Under the pieces are notes generated by a model. It was not told the origin of the DNA. It saw only the letters and a list, made by a program, of their open reading frames with translations, and did not search any database. From the NCBI GenBank assembly GCA_963747985.1, contig CAVVHG010000002.1:186001-250000 (forward strand): a stretch of 64,000 nt of DNA, read 5' to 3'. Positions 19,034 through 28,237 of this stretch are shown piece by piece (within the stretch, counting starts at the first letter, position 1; each line of letters opens with the position of its first letter). This DNA is from JACADW01 sp963747985. Its GTDB lineage: Bacteria; Acidobacteriota; UBA6911. Both the position numbers and the translations under genes were made by a program.

Positions 19034-19384
19034 TCAGAAGCGGCGGTAGCCGACCGCCGCTACGAGCCAGACGAGCGACAGGATGGTGAAGCCGAGGATG
19101 GCGGGCACCATCGCCTCGCCGATGCCGCTGGTGTAGAGGGCTACGCGCAGATCCGGGCTGCTCGTGAATTCCGGCAGTTGGGGCACGCGCTTCATGACGG
19201 TCCCGAGATCGGCTGCGATCGCACTCAGGATGGAGAAGACCGTGGCCAGAGACAAAGGCCGGAGTATGTTGAGCTTGCGCTCGACGGGCCGCACCGCGAA
19301 AGAAACGGCCAGCCCCAGCGACAGGAGCCCGAGGACGAGGATGAGCCACATCGAATAGCCGCCTTCCTGCATGAATCCAACCAT
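19034..19384 (-). CDS. Small MotA/TolQ/ExbB-like membrane protein
   Basis: 116 residues from ATG 19384, which follows AAAAAAGGAGG; an upstream start at 19450 is in frame but lies in the divergent promoter region. The start MQEGGYSMWLILVLGLLSLG and the later helices (VPAILGFTILSLVWLVAAVGY) resemble ExbB/TolQ proton channels that power outer-membrane transport. Three helices are present. It is shorter than a normal ExbB (about 200 or more residues), and no exbD or tonB gene is next to it. It is divergent from the ECF sigma factor, 95 bases apart. Confidence 0.75.
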   Translation of the reverse strand: MVGFMQEGGYSMWLILVLGLLSLGLAVSFAVRPVERKLNILRPLSLATVFSILSAIAADLGTVMKRVPQLPEFTSSPDLRVALYTSGIGEAMVPAILGFTILSLVWLVAAVGYRRF

Positions 19385-19430
19385 GGTATCGCCTCCTTTT
19401 TTCCCAGGTACAACGCGCGGGGCCGGAATC

Positions 19431-19451
19431 TGTGACAATAAATCCGTCACA
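19431..19451. promoter_or_regulatory. Possible operator: TGTGAC / GTCACA inverted repeat
   Basis: A perfect 6-bp inverted repeat, TGTGAC (19431-19436) and GTCACA (19446-19451), separated by nine bases. It lies in the divergent space between the ExbB-like gene and the sigma factor. CRP/FNR-type sites have the same half-sites but a six-base gap inside TGTGA/TCACA, so this is not a standard one. Confidence 0.3.
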
Positions 19452-19479
19452 TCGTGCGGATTCGCGCGTTGATAATGTC

Positions 19480-20043
19480 ATGGACAGGGCGCATGAGCTG
19501 TCTCTAATCCAGCGGCTGAAGGAGCGTGACGTCGCAGCTTTCGACGAAATCTATGACGCGTTTCGAGCGAGACTCTATTCGTTCCTTGTGCGCCTGACAC
19601 GACGTCGCGACCTTGCAGAAGAGCTGCTGCAGGAAACCTGGATGCGTCTTGCCACGCGAAGCCATCTGCTGCGCGACGACACTCGCCTGTCTGCCTGGCT
19701 GTTCACAGTGGCCCGCAATCTGTTCGCCACCTATTGCAGGAACCGGTCGCTCGACGCTGAGCGCATCGGGGAACTCTGCCGGATGGATCCACCCGCGGCA
19801 CCGTCGCCTTTCGAATTGGCAGCCTCCACGGAGACTGAGCAAAGGCTGGAGCGCGCCATTGCTGCTTTGCCTGCGCGCTATCGCGAAGCCCTGTTGCTCG
19901 CAGCCGAAGGATTCGCGCACGACGAGGCGGCTCTGATTTGCGAAGTGCGCCCTGACGCCTTCCGCAAGCGGCTTTCACGGGCACGGGAGAAGATATCCGC
20001 TGCACTGAATCAAGCAGGAGGCTATTATGACGTCGGAGACTGA
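19480..20043 (+). CDS. ECF-type RNA polymerase sigma factor
   Basis: 187 residues from ATG 19480; a GTG at 19432 is in frame but overlaps the inverted repeat. Region 2 (about 15-85) contains FDEIYDAFRARLYSFLVRLT, DLAEELLQETWMRL and LSAWLFTVARNLFATYCR. Region 4 (about 120-180) contains ALPARYREALLLAAEGFAHD and the helix-turn-helix with FRKRLSRAREKI. Such factors redirect polymerase to stress or envelope genes and are usually held by an anti-sigma partner. The 73-residue membrane protein overlapping its end is the natural candidate for that partner. Confidence 0.9.
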   Translation: MDRAHELSLIQRLKERDVAAFDEIYDAFRARLYSFLVRLTRRRDLAEELLQETWMRLATRSHLLRDDTRLSAWLFTVARNLFATYCRNRSLDAERIGELCRMDPPAAPSPFELAASTETEQRLERAIAALPARYREALLLAAEGFAHDEAALICEVRPDAFRKRLSRAREKISAALNQAGGYYDVGD

Positions 20044-20248
20044 TGACTTCCTTGCGCTGCTGAAGTGCCATGATGTTGATCCTGAAGCGGCATGCCGGAT
20101 CGGCGGGGAAGCGCGTGCACGATTCGGCCGAAGGCCATCCGTGATCCGCCGGACCTACGATCGGGTTCTGGAACCGGCACTGGTACTCGGCACGATCGCA
20201 GCGTCTCTCTCCTGGGCCCTCATCCGGATCAATCTCCTCTACCGCTGA
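20027..20248 (+). CDS. Small single-pass membrane protein overlapping the sigma gene
   Basis: 73 residues: an acidic/polar N-terminal part (MTSETDDFLALLKCHDVD) and one C-terminal helix (LEPALVLGTIAASLSWALI). The start at 20027 lies within the last codons of the sigma gene, with GGAGG before it, so translation is probably coupled. No family is recognised. The position suggests an anti-sigma or sigma-modulating role. It lacks a zinc-binding HxxxCxxC motif, so a ZAS-type anti-sigma is excluded. Confidence 0.7.
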   Translation: MTSETDDFLALLKCHDVDPEAACRIGGEARARFGRRPSVIRRTYDRVLEPALVLGTIAASLSWALIRINLLYR

Positions 20249-20579
20249 TGGCATCGGCGTTCGGGACCATGAGACGACAGTGCTCGCGATTGATCTCCAT
20301 TCCCGGTCGAAATCGACAGCGATTCCGGCGCCGATCGCGATACCGACCCGGACGGCTGCGTGCGGGTCCACCCTGATGGTTGAACAGCACCGTCGTCACT
20401 CAAGCTGATGCTGGCACTGCACCAGTATCCTTGCTGCCGCCGTCTGAGTCATAATCCTGGGCGTGCCCCGGGCCGGTCGCCAGACCTGATGAGGCATAGT
20501 TTTGTTCGGCTGGAACAACAGGATCGATTCCCGAGCTCGGGAGGGATAACCAGCCTGGCGGTGGACAGGACATAGCATG
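20249..20579. other. Intergenic stretch, convergent gene ends
   Basis: 331 bases between the small membrane protein and the SRPBCC gene, which converge. I see no recognisable gene, repeat or strong terminator. Frames here are shadows. Confidence 0.4.
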
Positions 20580-21029
20580 TCAGGCGATGGGGAATATCTC
20601 CTCGAGTTTCCGCCGCCTGAATGCAAAAATCCTGCCGACGTCACGCCCGACGAAAATCTTCTGCACGAGCACTCCGCCGGGAACAGCATACTGCACATGA
20701 TCACGCACCAGGGTGCTGTCCCTTCTACGCTCGAATGTGTGTTCGTGGATCCAGAGCCGGTACGGCCCCCGCCTCTGTTCGTCGACGAATCTGCGCGGCG
20801 GGTCCCAGGTTGTGATCTCGCTCCGCCAACGGAGCGGGATCCTGTGAACGCGCAGGCGGTAATCGATCAGCAAGCCCTTGCGCATTTGGCCGTCACTTAG
20901 TCCCAGGACTTCGAAGTCAAGCCAGGGCGGTGTGATCCGCTGCAGGTTGTGCGGATTGGAGAAAAAGGCGAAGACCTCCTCGAGCGGCCGCGGCACCATC
21001 TGCTCAGAATCGTAGTCAAATCGCTTCAC
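20580..21029 (-). CDS. SRPBCC (START-like) ligand-binding protein
   Basis: 149 residues, the usual size for single-domain SRPBCC proteins. The opening (PRPLEEVFAFFSNPHNLQRITPP) and the pattern RWRSEITTWDPPRRFVDEQ with GPYRLWIHEHTFE mark the polyketide cyclase/CoxG-like branch. Its ligand is unknown. Its ATG overlaps the stop of the NUDIX gene by four bases (ATGA), so the two are translationally coupled in a leftward operon with HrpB. Confidence 0.85.
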   Translation of the reverse strand: MKRFDYDSEQMVPRPLEEVFAFFSNPHNLQRITPPWLDFEVLGLSDGQMRKGLLIDYRLRVHRIPLRWRSEITTWDPPRRFVDEQRRGPYRLWIHEHTFERRRDSTLVRDHVQYAVPGGVLVQKIFVGRDVGRIFAFRRRKLEEIFPIA

Positions 21030-21493
21030 TCCGACCCCCTTGTCGAGTCAGGCAGGTTCATGATGAGAGACTCCGCCTTCTGGAGGATATCTCTCTCGGT
21101 GCGGTAGCTGGCGCGACGGATGGCCTCGGCGATCGGAAACCAGGAGACGAGTTCTGTTTCCTGGTCGTGCTGACCGGTGTCTCCGCCGGTCCATCGCATC
21201 AGGTAAAAGGTGACAATCTTGAAAATGCGCGCAGGAGGGTCCTCCCACGCTGCAGTGTAGACATACTTTATCGTGCCGATCCTGGCGACGATCTGCCCGA
21301 GGAGGCCGGACTCTTCGGTCGCTTCCCTCATGGCAGCTTCTTCGGGCGCCTCGCCCGGCTCGATGAGTCCCTTGGGGAGCGCCCAGGCTGCGCGACCTGT
21401 CGGCTTTATCAGGGCGACCTCTGTCGTATGTTCGGTCTGCCTGAAGATCACACATCCGGCGGAGATTTCCCGTCTGCTCATGTGCCCTGTCAC
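21026..21493 (-). CDS. NUDIX hydrolase
   Basis: 155 residues. The Nudix box is complete: GLIEPGEAPEEAAMREATEE followed by SGL, fitting GX5EX7REUXEEXGU. It hydrolyses a nucleoside diphosphate linked to another moiety; the opening SAGCVIFRQ..TEVALIKP suits the ADP-ribose/ApnA hydrolase branch. The GTG at 21493 overlaps the HrpB stop by four bases, while ATG 21481 is an alternative start. Downstream it overlaps the SRPBCC gene by four bases. The three genes thus form one tight leftward operon. Confidence 0.88.
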   Translation of the reverse strand: MTGHMSRREISAGCVIFRQTEHTTEVALIKPTGRAAWALPKGLIEPGEAPEEAAMREATEESGLLGQIVARIGTIKYVYTAAWEDPPARIFKIVTFYLMRWTGGDTGQHDQETELVSWFPIAEAIRRASYRTERDILQKAESLIMNLPDSTRGSE

Positions 21494-24057
21494 CTCGTGG
21501 GCTTCTGCTTCCCGCGCTGCTGCAGCGCGGCCGGATCGGGCCAGCGATGCTTCGGGTAACGCCGCATCAGCTCGCGCCTGATGCCAGGGTAGTGATTGGT
21601 CCAGAAACCCTTCAAGTCCTGCGTGACCTGAACGGGGCGGCCGTTAGGAGCCAGGAGGCGGAGTTGCAGCGGCTGACGTCCGCGGCAGATTACCGGGGTC
21701 GAATGAAGTCCGAAAAAGTCCTGGATGCGTGCTTCGATCCAGGGCGCCGATTCCTCCGCATAATGGATCTTCACCTTCCGGCCGCCCAACTCGATCCGCT
21801 CCGGCGTTTCACGATCCAGAAGCGATCGTACTTGCGCGTTCAGACGGCGCAACACCGACTCCGCCAGGGAAAAGCCAGCCAGCTCCCGCAGGCTTCGCTT
21901 TCCGGCGCAGGCTTCGGCCACGATCGTTCGCATGTCTCCGCTTTCATCCTGAGGCGACTCCGCAATTGAATATCCGGCGAGCAGGGAAATACGAACCTGG
22001 AGCTCCCTGGCGCGGCCATAATCCCCGAAGACAGATTCAACCCTCGCCAGCGCTGCGTCTGCGAGCAGCCGGGATGCCTCGCTCGACGGGGAAGCTGTCC
22101 TGGTCTTTTCTTCCAGGATGATCTGTCCGAACCGGATCCTCGTTATTTCGTCTACCCTGCCGGCGCGGTCATTCCAGGTCAGGCAGGCCTCGCGGGAGAT
22201 TTCTGCAGGGAACCGGGTTTCAATCCATTCACGCTTTATCCCGGAAACGAGCCTCAGCAGCACGGCAGCCTGCCGGCCTTCACCGCTGATGCCTGAACGC
22301 TCTTCGGCGTCGACCGCGACTACCAGTGCGGCGTTGCGAACAACGCTGGCGGGGGACTGTCTGGCAGCCCTTCCGCCGGCGAGCAGGAAATCGTCGGACC
22401 CGGGGGCCCGTCGCACTGCCACACGGTCCGGGAACGCCATGAGAATCGATTCAAGCAAGACCGCGTCCTTGTCGCCGCTGGCAGGAGCCTGCGGGCCGGA
22501 AGGGAGGGACTTCTCAATCTGTCGCGCGGCACGTTCTACGTTCTCCAGGGCGCGCAGATCGAGCCCGAGCTGAGTCACACGCGACGAGCGGAATCCGGCT
22601 GCCTCGGCTTCACGGTATCGATCCCGCATCTCGAGGAGATCCGATTCGGAGGCAGCGGCATCCTTCTGCCTCAGAAGTTTCGAGAGCGAGCCTCGAGCCT
22701 CCAGTCGGATGTCCCTCTCAGATACCAGTGCAGCCACCAGAGCGGCCTCGCGCCGGACTCCTGCGTTTGCTCCTTCCACGAGGAGCCTCGCGAGTCGTGG
22801 GTGGACCGGGAGGCGGAGCATCCGTTTTCCCGTGGGAGTGATGCCTGCGCCGGCATCAAGAGCCCCGAGTCTCGCGAGGAGGACTTCCGCGGAGTCGATC
22901 GCGGCTTCCCGTGGTTTCTCGAACCAGCCGAATCCCCGCACATCGGCGACTCCTGCCCCGTGCAATGCGAGCACAGGCTCGGCCAGATCCGCCCGCTTTA
23001 TCTCGGGGATGTCGGACGGCGGCCTGGTCTCGAAGTCGTGGCGAGTATAGAGGCGGAGCACCAGGCCGCTGCCGGTCCTGCCCGCCCGCCCGGCGCGCTG
23101 GCGTGCGGATGCCTGGCTCACCTTCGCGATCTGCGTGGCCGGCAGTCCGCTCCAGGGTGAGAATCCCGCCCTGCGGGCAAGTCCCGAGTCGATCACGACT
23201 GTCACACCCGGGATCGTGACTGAAGTCTCCGCTACATTTGTCGCGAGAATTACTTTCGGTTTCCGGGAGGGGCTGAAGGCGCGCAGCTGTTCGCTCACCG
23301 GAAGGTCGCCGTGCAAAACACACAGCTCGATGCTGCCTTTCTCAACCAGCGGGGACATCGATTCAGCAGTACGTCGGATCTCGGCGATCCCTGGCAGAAA
23401 AACCAGCATGTCGCCGCCCGTTCCGCAACGCAGTGTCTGCGAGACCGTTGAGGATACCTTCTCATGCAAAGGCCTCGTATCCGGCTTCGTCTCGTGTTCG
23501 ATTGCGACTTCAAAGGGGGTCCCACCGCCGGCAAAGACACGGGCATCTCCCAGAAAAGCCGCGACAGGGTCCGGATCGAGCGTGGCTGACATCACCACGA
23601 GCCCAAGGTCGGGGCGTTCATTCAACTGCAGCCGGCGCAAGAAAGCGAGTGCGAGGTCGGTCGTGATATGCCTTTCGTGGAACTCATCGAGGATGACAAC
23701 GGTGGTTCTTCGCAGCAGCGGGTCGTCGACCATCCTGCGCGTGAAGACGCCTTCGGTCACAAAACGGATCCTGGTGTGCGGGCTGTCAACGGACTCGAAT
23801 CGTATCGAATAGCCAGCCGTGGCTCCGACCTCCTGCCCCATCTCCTCGGCGACGCGGGCCGCGGCCAGGCGCGCTGCCAGCCGCCTGGGTTCGAGGACGA
23901 GAATCTCGCCGCGATTATCCCTGTCTGATTCGTAGACGGCCCGCGGGACGCGGGTCGTCTTACCCGCACCGGGAGCAGCCGTCAGGATCACGTTGCACCC
24001 GTCCCGCAGGCTCGCGACAACGTCGGGCAACAGCGGGTCTATAGGGAGCGCTTTCAT
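21490..24057 (-). CDS. hrpB: ATP-dependent RNA helicase HrpB
   Basis: 855 residues, the normal HrpB length. The DEAH-type superfamily 2 core shows APGAGKTTRVPRAV (motif I), ILDEFHERH (motif II), SATLDPDP (motif III) and QRAGRAGRTGSG (motif VI). The HrpB-specific C-terminus contains KGFWTNHYPGIRRELMRRYP and KHRWPDP. HrpB is a conserved bacterial helicase whose exact RNA substrate is unsettled. It is the first gene of the HrpB-NUDIX-SRPBCC operon. Motif II is DEFH rather than DEAH, as is common in this family. Confidence 0.94.
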   Translation of the reverse strand: MKALPIDPLLPDVVASLRDGCNVILTAAPGAGKTTRVPRAVYESDRDNRGEILVLEPRRLAARLAAARVAEEMGQEVGATAGYSIRFESVDSPHTRIRFVTEGVFTRRMVDDPLLRRTTVVILDEFHERHITTDLALAFLRRLQLNERPDLGLVVMSATLDPDPVAAFLGDARVFAGGGTPFEVAIEHETKPDTRPLHEKVSSTVSQTLRCGTGGDMLVFLPGIAEIRRTAESMSPLVEKGSIELCVLHGDLPVSEQLRAFSPSRKPKVILATNVAETSVTIPGVTVVIDSGLARRAGFSPWSGLPATQIAKVSQASARQRAGRAGRTGSGLVLRLYTRHDFETRPPSDIPEIKRADLAEPVLALHGAGVADVRGFGWFEKPREAAIDSAEVLLARLGALDAGAGITPTGKRMLRLPVHPRLARLLVEGANAGVRREAALVAALVSERDIRLEARGSLSKLLRQKDAAASESDLLEMRDRYREAEAAGFRSSRVTQLGLDLRALENVERAARQIEKSLPSGPQAPASGDKDAVLLESILMAFPDRVAVRRAPGSDDFLLAGGRAARQSPASVVRNAALVVAVDAEERSGISGEGRQAAVLLRLVSGIKREWIETRFPAEISREACLTWNDRAGRVDEITRIRFGQIILEEKTRTASPSSEASRLLADAALARVESVFGDYGRARELQVRISLLAGYSIAESPQDESGDMRTIVAEACAGKRSLRELAGFSLAESVLRRLNAQVRSLLDRETPERIELGGRKVKIHYAEESAPWIEARIQDFFGLHSTPVICRGRQPLQLRLLAPNGRPVQVTQDLKGFWTNHYPGIRRELMRRYPKHRWPDPAALQQRGKQKPTR

Positions 24058-24183
24058 CGACTCTGGTCATCTCCCCGGGCCGGCGGACGTCTGATTGCGC
24101 GGCTCCTTTTCACTACGCTTCCGGCCCAGCCGCAATCCTGCCAGCCATTCGGGAGCAGCCTCGAAAAGGCGGTACAGTAGTGG

Positions 24184-24203
24184 CCCCGCGCGTCAGCGCG
24201 GGG
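24184..24203. terminator. Perfect 8-bp hairpin between two leftward genes
   Basis: CCCCGCGC (24184-24191), loop GTCA, GCGCGGGG (24196-24203), then TTT on the + strand only. It lies downstream of the GH3 fusion gene and upstream of hrpB. On the minus strand, where the genes run, there is no T-tract, so termination is uncertain. Confidence 0.35.
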
Positions 24204-24318
24204 TTTGGGCGGCCTGCAGACGGAGCGCTGAAGGCGAGGCGCGGCAGGTAGCCGGAAAGACCGGTGACCGCGATTCCTTCACAGCTTCTGATGCGATGCG
24301 CGGACAATCTCCCTTTCC

Positions 24319-27213
24319 TCAGCGAGCAGCTTCCGCGGGAGACGGCGAAATGGCTCGCACGACTGCCTCGACAACCGCCTGGTTGACCTGGTCGATGCGT
24401 GTGTTATCGCGAGTGGGATGCACGCGATTCGTCAGCAATATGACGAACAGCTGCTTCTGCGGATCGATCCAGATGGATGTTCCGGTGAACCCGGTATGTT
24501 TATAGGCCTGGGGGGAGAGAGTCTTGCCTGTCCAGTCGGAATCCGAGGGCTTTCCCCACCCGAGCGCCCGATCATCGGATTGACGGGTCGTGAAACGCCT
24601 GATGGTTTCTGCGCTCAGGTAGCGATGATGATCGTAGATGCCGCCGTTGAGGAGCATCTGGGCAAGAACGGCGAGATCGTGCGTGGTGCTGAACAGGCCC
24701 GCGTGCCCCGCCACACCTCCCATGGCGAAGGCGTTCTCGTCATGTACTTCACCCCTGACGACTCGCTTGCGCCAGGGGTCATCCTCAGTCGGGGCGATAC
24801 GGTTCAGGAAGGCCTTGCCGGGCCGGTAAAAGGTAGATTTCATACCGAGCGGTGTGAACAGATTCTGCGCGACATACTGATCCAGAGGGTGGCCTGAGGT
24901 GCGCCGGATGATCTCGCCCACAAGTATCATCCCGAGGTCGCTGTATTGGACCCTTGCGCCGGGTTCGAACTCCAGGGGCGCCGCGCACACCCTGGCCAGC
25001 ATCTGGTCGTAGCCCTGCGCTTCCTTGTACAGCGGCACGAATGCGGGCAGTCCGGATGAGTGAGTCAGGAGATGCTGCACGAGAACCTTCTCCTTGTTCG
25101 GGCCTTCGAATTCCGGAACGTAATCCTGAACGCGCGCGCTCAACAGGAGACGGCCCGACTCCGCCAGCATCATGGCGGCTGACGTCGTGGAGGCGGCCTT
25201 CGAAACCGAAGCCAGGTCGTAAATCGTGTCACCTGTCACCTTCGGCGAGCCCGGCCGGTAGTCCAGCGAGCCGGCAGCCGTGTCGAGAACGATACTGCCG
25301 CGGTAGCCGACGATCAGAGCCGCGCCCGGGAATGCTTTGGATTCGACAGCTCGTGCCAGCAGGCCTTCAACCTCCCGGAACGCATCCTGCGCCAGTCCGA
25401 GCGCTTCCGGCGCAGCGTTGTGCAGCGTCATATCAAGCCTGGGAACCTGTACGCCGTCCCCGGCCTTGCACAGGCCCGGTATGGAAACCGGCATCTTCCC
25501 GGATATGGCGATTTCGCCCGAGATCGCTCTGGCAGCAGCCAGCTGGGATACGTCCGAGTAACTGAACGCACATACGCACGCTTGGGCCTGCGGGAAGGCT
25601 CTCAGAATGTAAGGGCTTCCGAGGGTAACCCAGATGACGGGCTTGCCCGAGGCAAGCAGTCCTTCGATAGTGAACCTTTGCTCGTCCTTGAGCACGAAGT
25701 TCCCCTTGCCTGACATCATCCGCACCAGACTGACTATCACCAGCACATCCGATTCGGAAGCAGCGTTCGAGATGCCCTCTATCAGTTCTTCGGAAATCCG
25801 GGGGTCCATCGACATGGTCCTGCAGGATGGGAAGCGTCGCTTCATCTCAGCCTGAAAGACAGCCGCGGGGGCGGTATCAAGGTCGGAGGCAACAGCGAGG
25901 CTGAGGACTTTCGGCGGACTTACCGGGTTCAGCGGCAGCAGGTGCTTTTCGTCCTTCACCAGCGTGATCGACCTGTCTGCGATCTGCCGGGAGATCCTTT
26001 GGCTCTCCGGTGACGCAACAACCTCCTGGATACGGGCGAGCGACACGGTCCGGTTGCGGTGCAACCCGAGGCTGGTCTTCGCCTCGAGGATCTTTGTGAC
26101 GGACCTGTCGATCCGGCTCTCCTGGATCTCGCCCCGATGAACCGCTCTCACCACCTCGTTGAGGGCGACGTCAGAATCAGGGGAGAGCAGAAGCATGTCG
26201 GCCCCCGCTTTCAGTGCCCTGATTGCGGCGAGTCCCGTCCAGTAGCGGGTCGTGATCCCCCCCATTTCGAGCGCATCAGTCACGACCAGCCCGTTAAAGT
26301 GCAGCGTGTTGCGCAGCAGGTCGGTCAGGACATTCCGGGACAGGGTAGCTGGAACGCCGGGATCGCCCGTCAGTTGCGGGACCGCGATGTGGGCGGTCAT
26401 GATCGAATCGACTCCCGCCTCGATCGCGCGGCGGAAGGGAACCAGCTCCACCTCATCCAGCCTCTGCCGGTTCGAGGGAATGACAGCCAGTCCGATATGG
26501 GAATCTGTCGCTGTATCGCCGTGTCCGGGGAAGTGCTTGGCTGTGGTCATCACGCCGTTTTCGCGCGCGCCGCGGATGAATGCGGCGCCCAGGCGGGCCA
26601 CGAGCTCCGGGTCCTCGCCGTAAGAGCGGATGTTGATTACCGGATTGTCGGGATTGTTGTTGACATCCACCACGGGTGCGTAAATCCAGTGGACTCCCAG
26701 GGCACGGGCTTCTCTCGCTGTGATCGCCCCTTCCTGGTAGGCGAATTCCTCGGACCCGGTCGCACCGACTGCCATGGTCCAGGGAAACGAGGTCGTATCT
26801 TCGATGCGGAACGACGCTCCGCGCTCAAAGTCGGCGGAGACGATGAGCGGCAGCCGGGAAATTCCCTGGAGTTCGTTGAGCAGCACCGACGATTCGTACA
26901 CGTTGCCGGCAAAAAGGACGGCTCCGCCTACCCGGTTCTCACGGATCTCCTGCATGAGAGCCTGATATTCCGCGCTTCCACGATTGAGGAAGCGGCCCGT
27001 CACGCGGATCTGCAGCAGCTGGCCGACCTTGTCACGGAGTGACATTGCCTGCAGTGTCTTCCTGACCCAGGCCTTGTCCGGCGGCGCCAGTTTCCGGGGA
27101 ATCTCGGTGACTCCCGCGGCGGGCTTTTGTTGAGTTGATGCGGGCGCGACGATGCATAGCAGGCACGCCGCGACTGCCAGGGCGATCGAGGATGCTCTCA
27201 TGAGGTGTTTCAT
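24319..27213 (-). CDS. Secreted NagZ-like GH3 beta-N-acetylglucosaminidase fused to serine beta-lactamase domain
   Basis: 964 residues with a signal peptide. Residues about 45-380 are a GH3 domain of NagZ type, with KHFPGHGDTATDSH (His/Asp acid-base dyad) and VVTDALEMGGI (nucleophile Asp). About 385-590 is an alpha/beta GH3 C-domain. About 605-955 is a class C beta-lactamase/esterase domain with SVSK (SxxK), YSD (YxN variant) and HTGFTG (KTG equivalent). NagZ removes GlcNAc from muropeptides, and the serine domain may act as a peptidase or esterase on the same material. A peptidoglycan-recycling enzyme outside the cytoplasm is the natural inference. The fusion is known in other phyla. Confidence 0.9.
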   Translation of the reverse strand: MKHLMRASSIALAVAACLLCIVAPASTQQKPAAGVTEIPRKLAPPDKAWVRKTLQAMSLRDKVGQLLQIRVTGRFLNRGSAEYQALMQEIRENRVGGAVLFAGNVYESSVLLNELQGISRLPLIVSADFERGASFRIEDTTSFPWTMAVGATGSEEFAYQEGAITAREARALGVHWIYAPVVDVNNNPDNPVINIRSYGEDPELVARLGAAFIRGARENGVMTTAKHFPGHGDTATDSHIGLAVIPSNRQRLDEVELVPFRRAIEAGVDSIMTAHIAVPQLTGDPGVPATLSRNVLTDLLRNTLHFNGLVVTDALEMGGITTRYWTGLAAIRALKAGADMLLLSPDSDVALNEVVRAVHRGEIQESRIDRSVTKILEAKTSLGLHRNRTVSLARIQEVVASPESQRISRQIADRSITLVKDEKHLLPLNPVSPPKVLSLAVASDLDTAPAAVFQAEMKRRFPSCRTMSMDPRISEELIEGISNAASESDVLVIVSLVRMMSGKGNFVLKDEQRFTIEGLLASGKPVIWVTLGSPYILRAFPQAQACVCAFSYSDVSQLAAARAISGEIAISGKMPVSIPGLCKAGDGVQVPRLDMTLHNAAPEALGLAQDAFREVEGLLARAVESKAFPGAALIVGYRGSIVLDTAAGSLDYRPGSPKVTGDTIYDLASVSKAASTTSAAMMLAESGRLLLSARVQDYVPEFEGPNKEKVLVQHLLTHSSGLPAFVPLYKEAQGYDQMLARVCAAPLEFEPGARVQYSDLGMILVGEIIRRTSGHPLDQYVAQNLFTPLGMKSTFYRPGKAFLNRIAPTEDDPWRKRVVRGEVHDENAFAMGGVAGHAGLFSTTHDLAVLAQMLLNGGIYDHHRYLSAETIRRFTTRQSDDRALGWGKPSDSDWTGKTLSPQAYKHTGFTGTSIWIDPQKQLFVILLTNRVHPTRDNTRIDQVNQAVVEAVVRAISPSPAEAAR

Positions 27214-27321
27214 AGGGTATCAAGAATACAATGCCTGGGTTCAACCGGCATAACCGAATTCACGATCCCTGCCTGCATTTAGTAGTTTGCTCCAACGGGC
27301 AGTTGATGCAGACTGAAAGCC

Positions 27322-28134
27322 ATGTCAACCGGTCATCCTGCCGAATCCGGGCTTTCAGCGGCGCAGACAGGTCCTGTCCGCGGTGCCTCGGGATCACAGA
27401 CGGTTCTCGTCGTGCTGCCGGCTTACAACGAAGCCGTGAGTCTCGCTGCCGTCCTCCAGGCCCTGGACCGGGCCGGCCAGGAGTCGGGTATGAAGTTGCG
27501 GCTGATCGTTGTGAACGACGGCAGCAGCGATTCGACAGGCGAGGTTGCGCGCAGCTACCGGGGATCCGTCCCCCTCACGCTCATCGATCACCCGCGCAAT
27601 CTGGGCCTGGGAGCAGCGATCCGCAGCGGCTTGCTGATGGCAGTCGATCTTGCCTCCGACCAGGACATCGTCGTGACCATGGACGCTGACGATACGCACA
27701 CGCCCCTGGCCATTGCCCAGATGGTCACACGCATCAACGATGGGTTCGACGTGCTGATTGCCTCACGCTATCGGACGGGTTCGTCCGTCATCGGCGTCCC
27801 CGTCCATCGCCGATTCCTGAGCTACGCGGCTTCGTTGCTGTTTCAGTCGATCTTCCCGATCCCGGGCGTGCGCGATTTCACGTGCGGCTACCGCGCGTAT
27901 CGGGCATCTGTTCTGCGCCAGGCCTTCACCCGCTATCGCGAGGAGTTCATCAATGAGGAAGGATTCCAATGCATGGTGGACATCCTCCTGAAGCTGCGCC
28001 GCATGAACCTGAGGTTCAGCGAGGTTCCCCTGGTGCTTCGATACGATCGTAAAGGAGGCAAGAGCAAGATGAAGGTCCTCAGGACATCGCTCAGGACCCT
28101 GAGGCTGATGGCCCGGCGCAGGCTCGAGTCCTGA
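27322..28134 (+). CDS. Glycosyltransferase family 2, dolichyl-phosphate-mannose-synthase-like
   Basis: 270 residues. After about 30 polar residues comes the GT-A fold: VLVVLPAYNEAVSLAAVL, LIVVNDGSSDST, HPRNLGLGAAIRSGL, VTMDADDTH (metal-binding DxD) and SRYRTGSSVIGVP. No membrane helices follow, as in DPM1/polyisoprenyl-phosphate sugar synthases. It should transfer a sugar from a nucleotide to a lipid phosphate, and could supply the GT39-like membrane transferase at 29157. It is divergent from the GH3 fusion. Confidence 0.88.
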   Translation: MSTGHPAESGLSAAQTGPVRGASGSQTVLVVLPAYNEAVSLAAVLQALDRAGQESGMKLRLIVVNDGSSDSTGEVARSYRGSVPLTLIDHPRNLGLGAAIRSGLLMAVDLASDQDIVVTMDADDTHTPLAIAQMVTRINDGFDVLIASRYRTGSSVIGVPVHRRFLSYAASLLFQSIFPIPGVRDFTCGYRAYRASVLRQAFTRYREEFINEEGFQCMVDILLKLRRMNLRFSEVPLVLRYDRKGGKSKMKVLRTSLRTLRLMARRRLES

Positions 28135-28237
28135 CCGGCGATTGCCGGTCGCGTTGGCGTCCCAGCAACTGCCTTAACGGGGATTATTCATGAATCAGCG
28201 GCAAGGAGGCATTTGTGGACACGGGGAAACGCTGGCC

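Noticed and set aside
18896..19435. 179-codon + frame opposite the ExbB-like gene
   Set aside because: The minus-strand frame has membrane helices, a family match and a strong ribosome site; this one is a shadow.
19431..19451. CRP/FNR binding site
   Set aside because: Half-sites fit but the spacing is nine bases between six-base arms (eleven between TGTGA and TCACA), not six; kept only as a generic palindrome.
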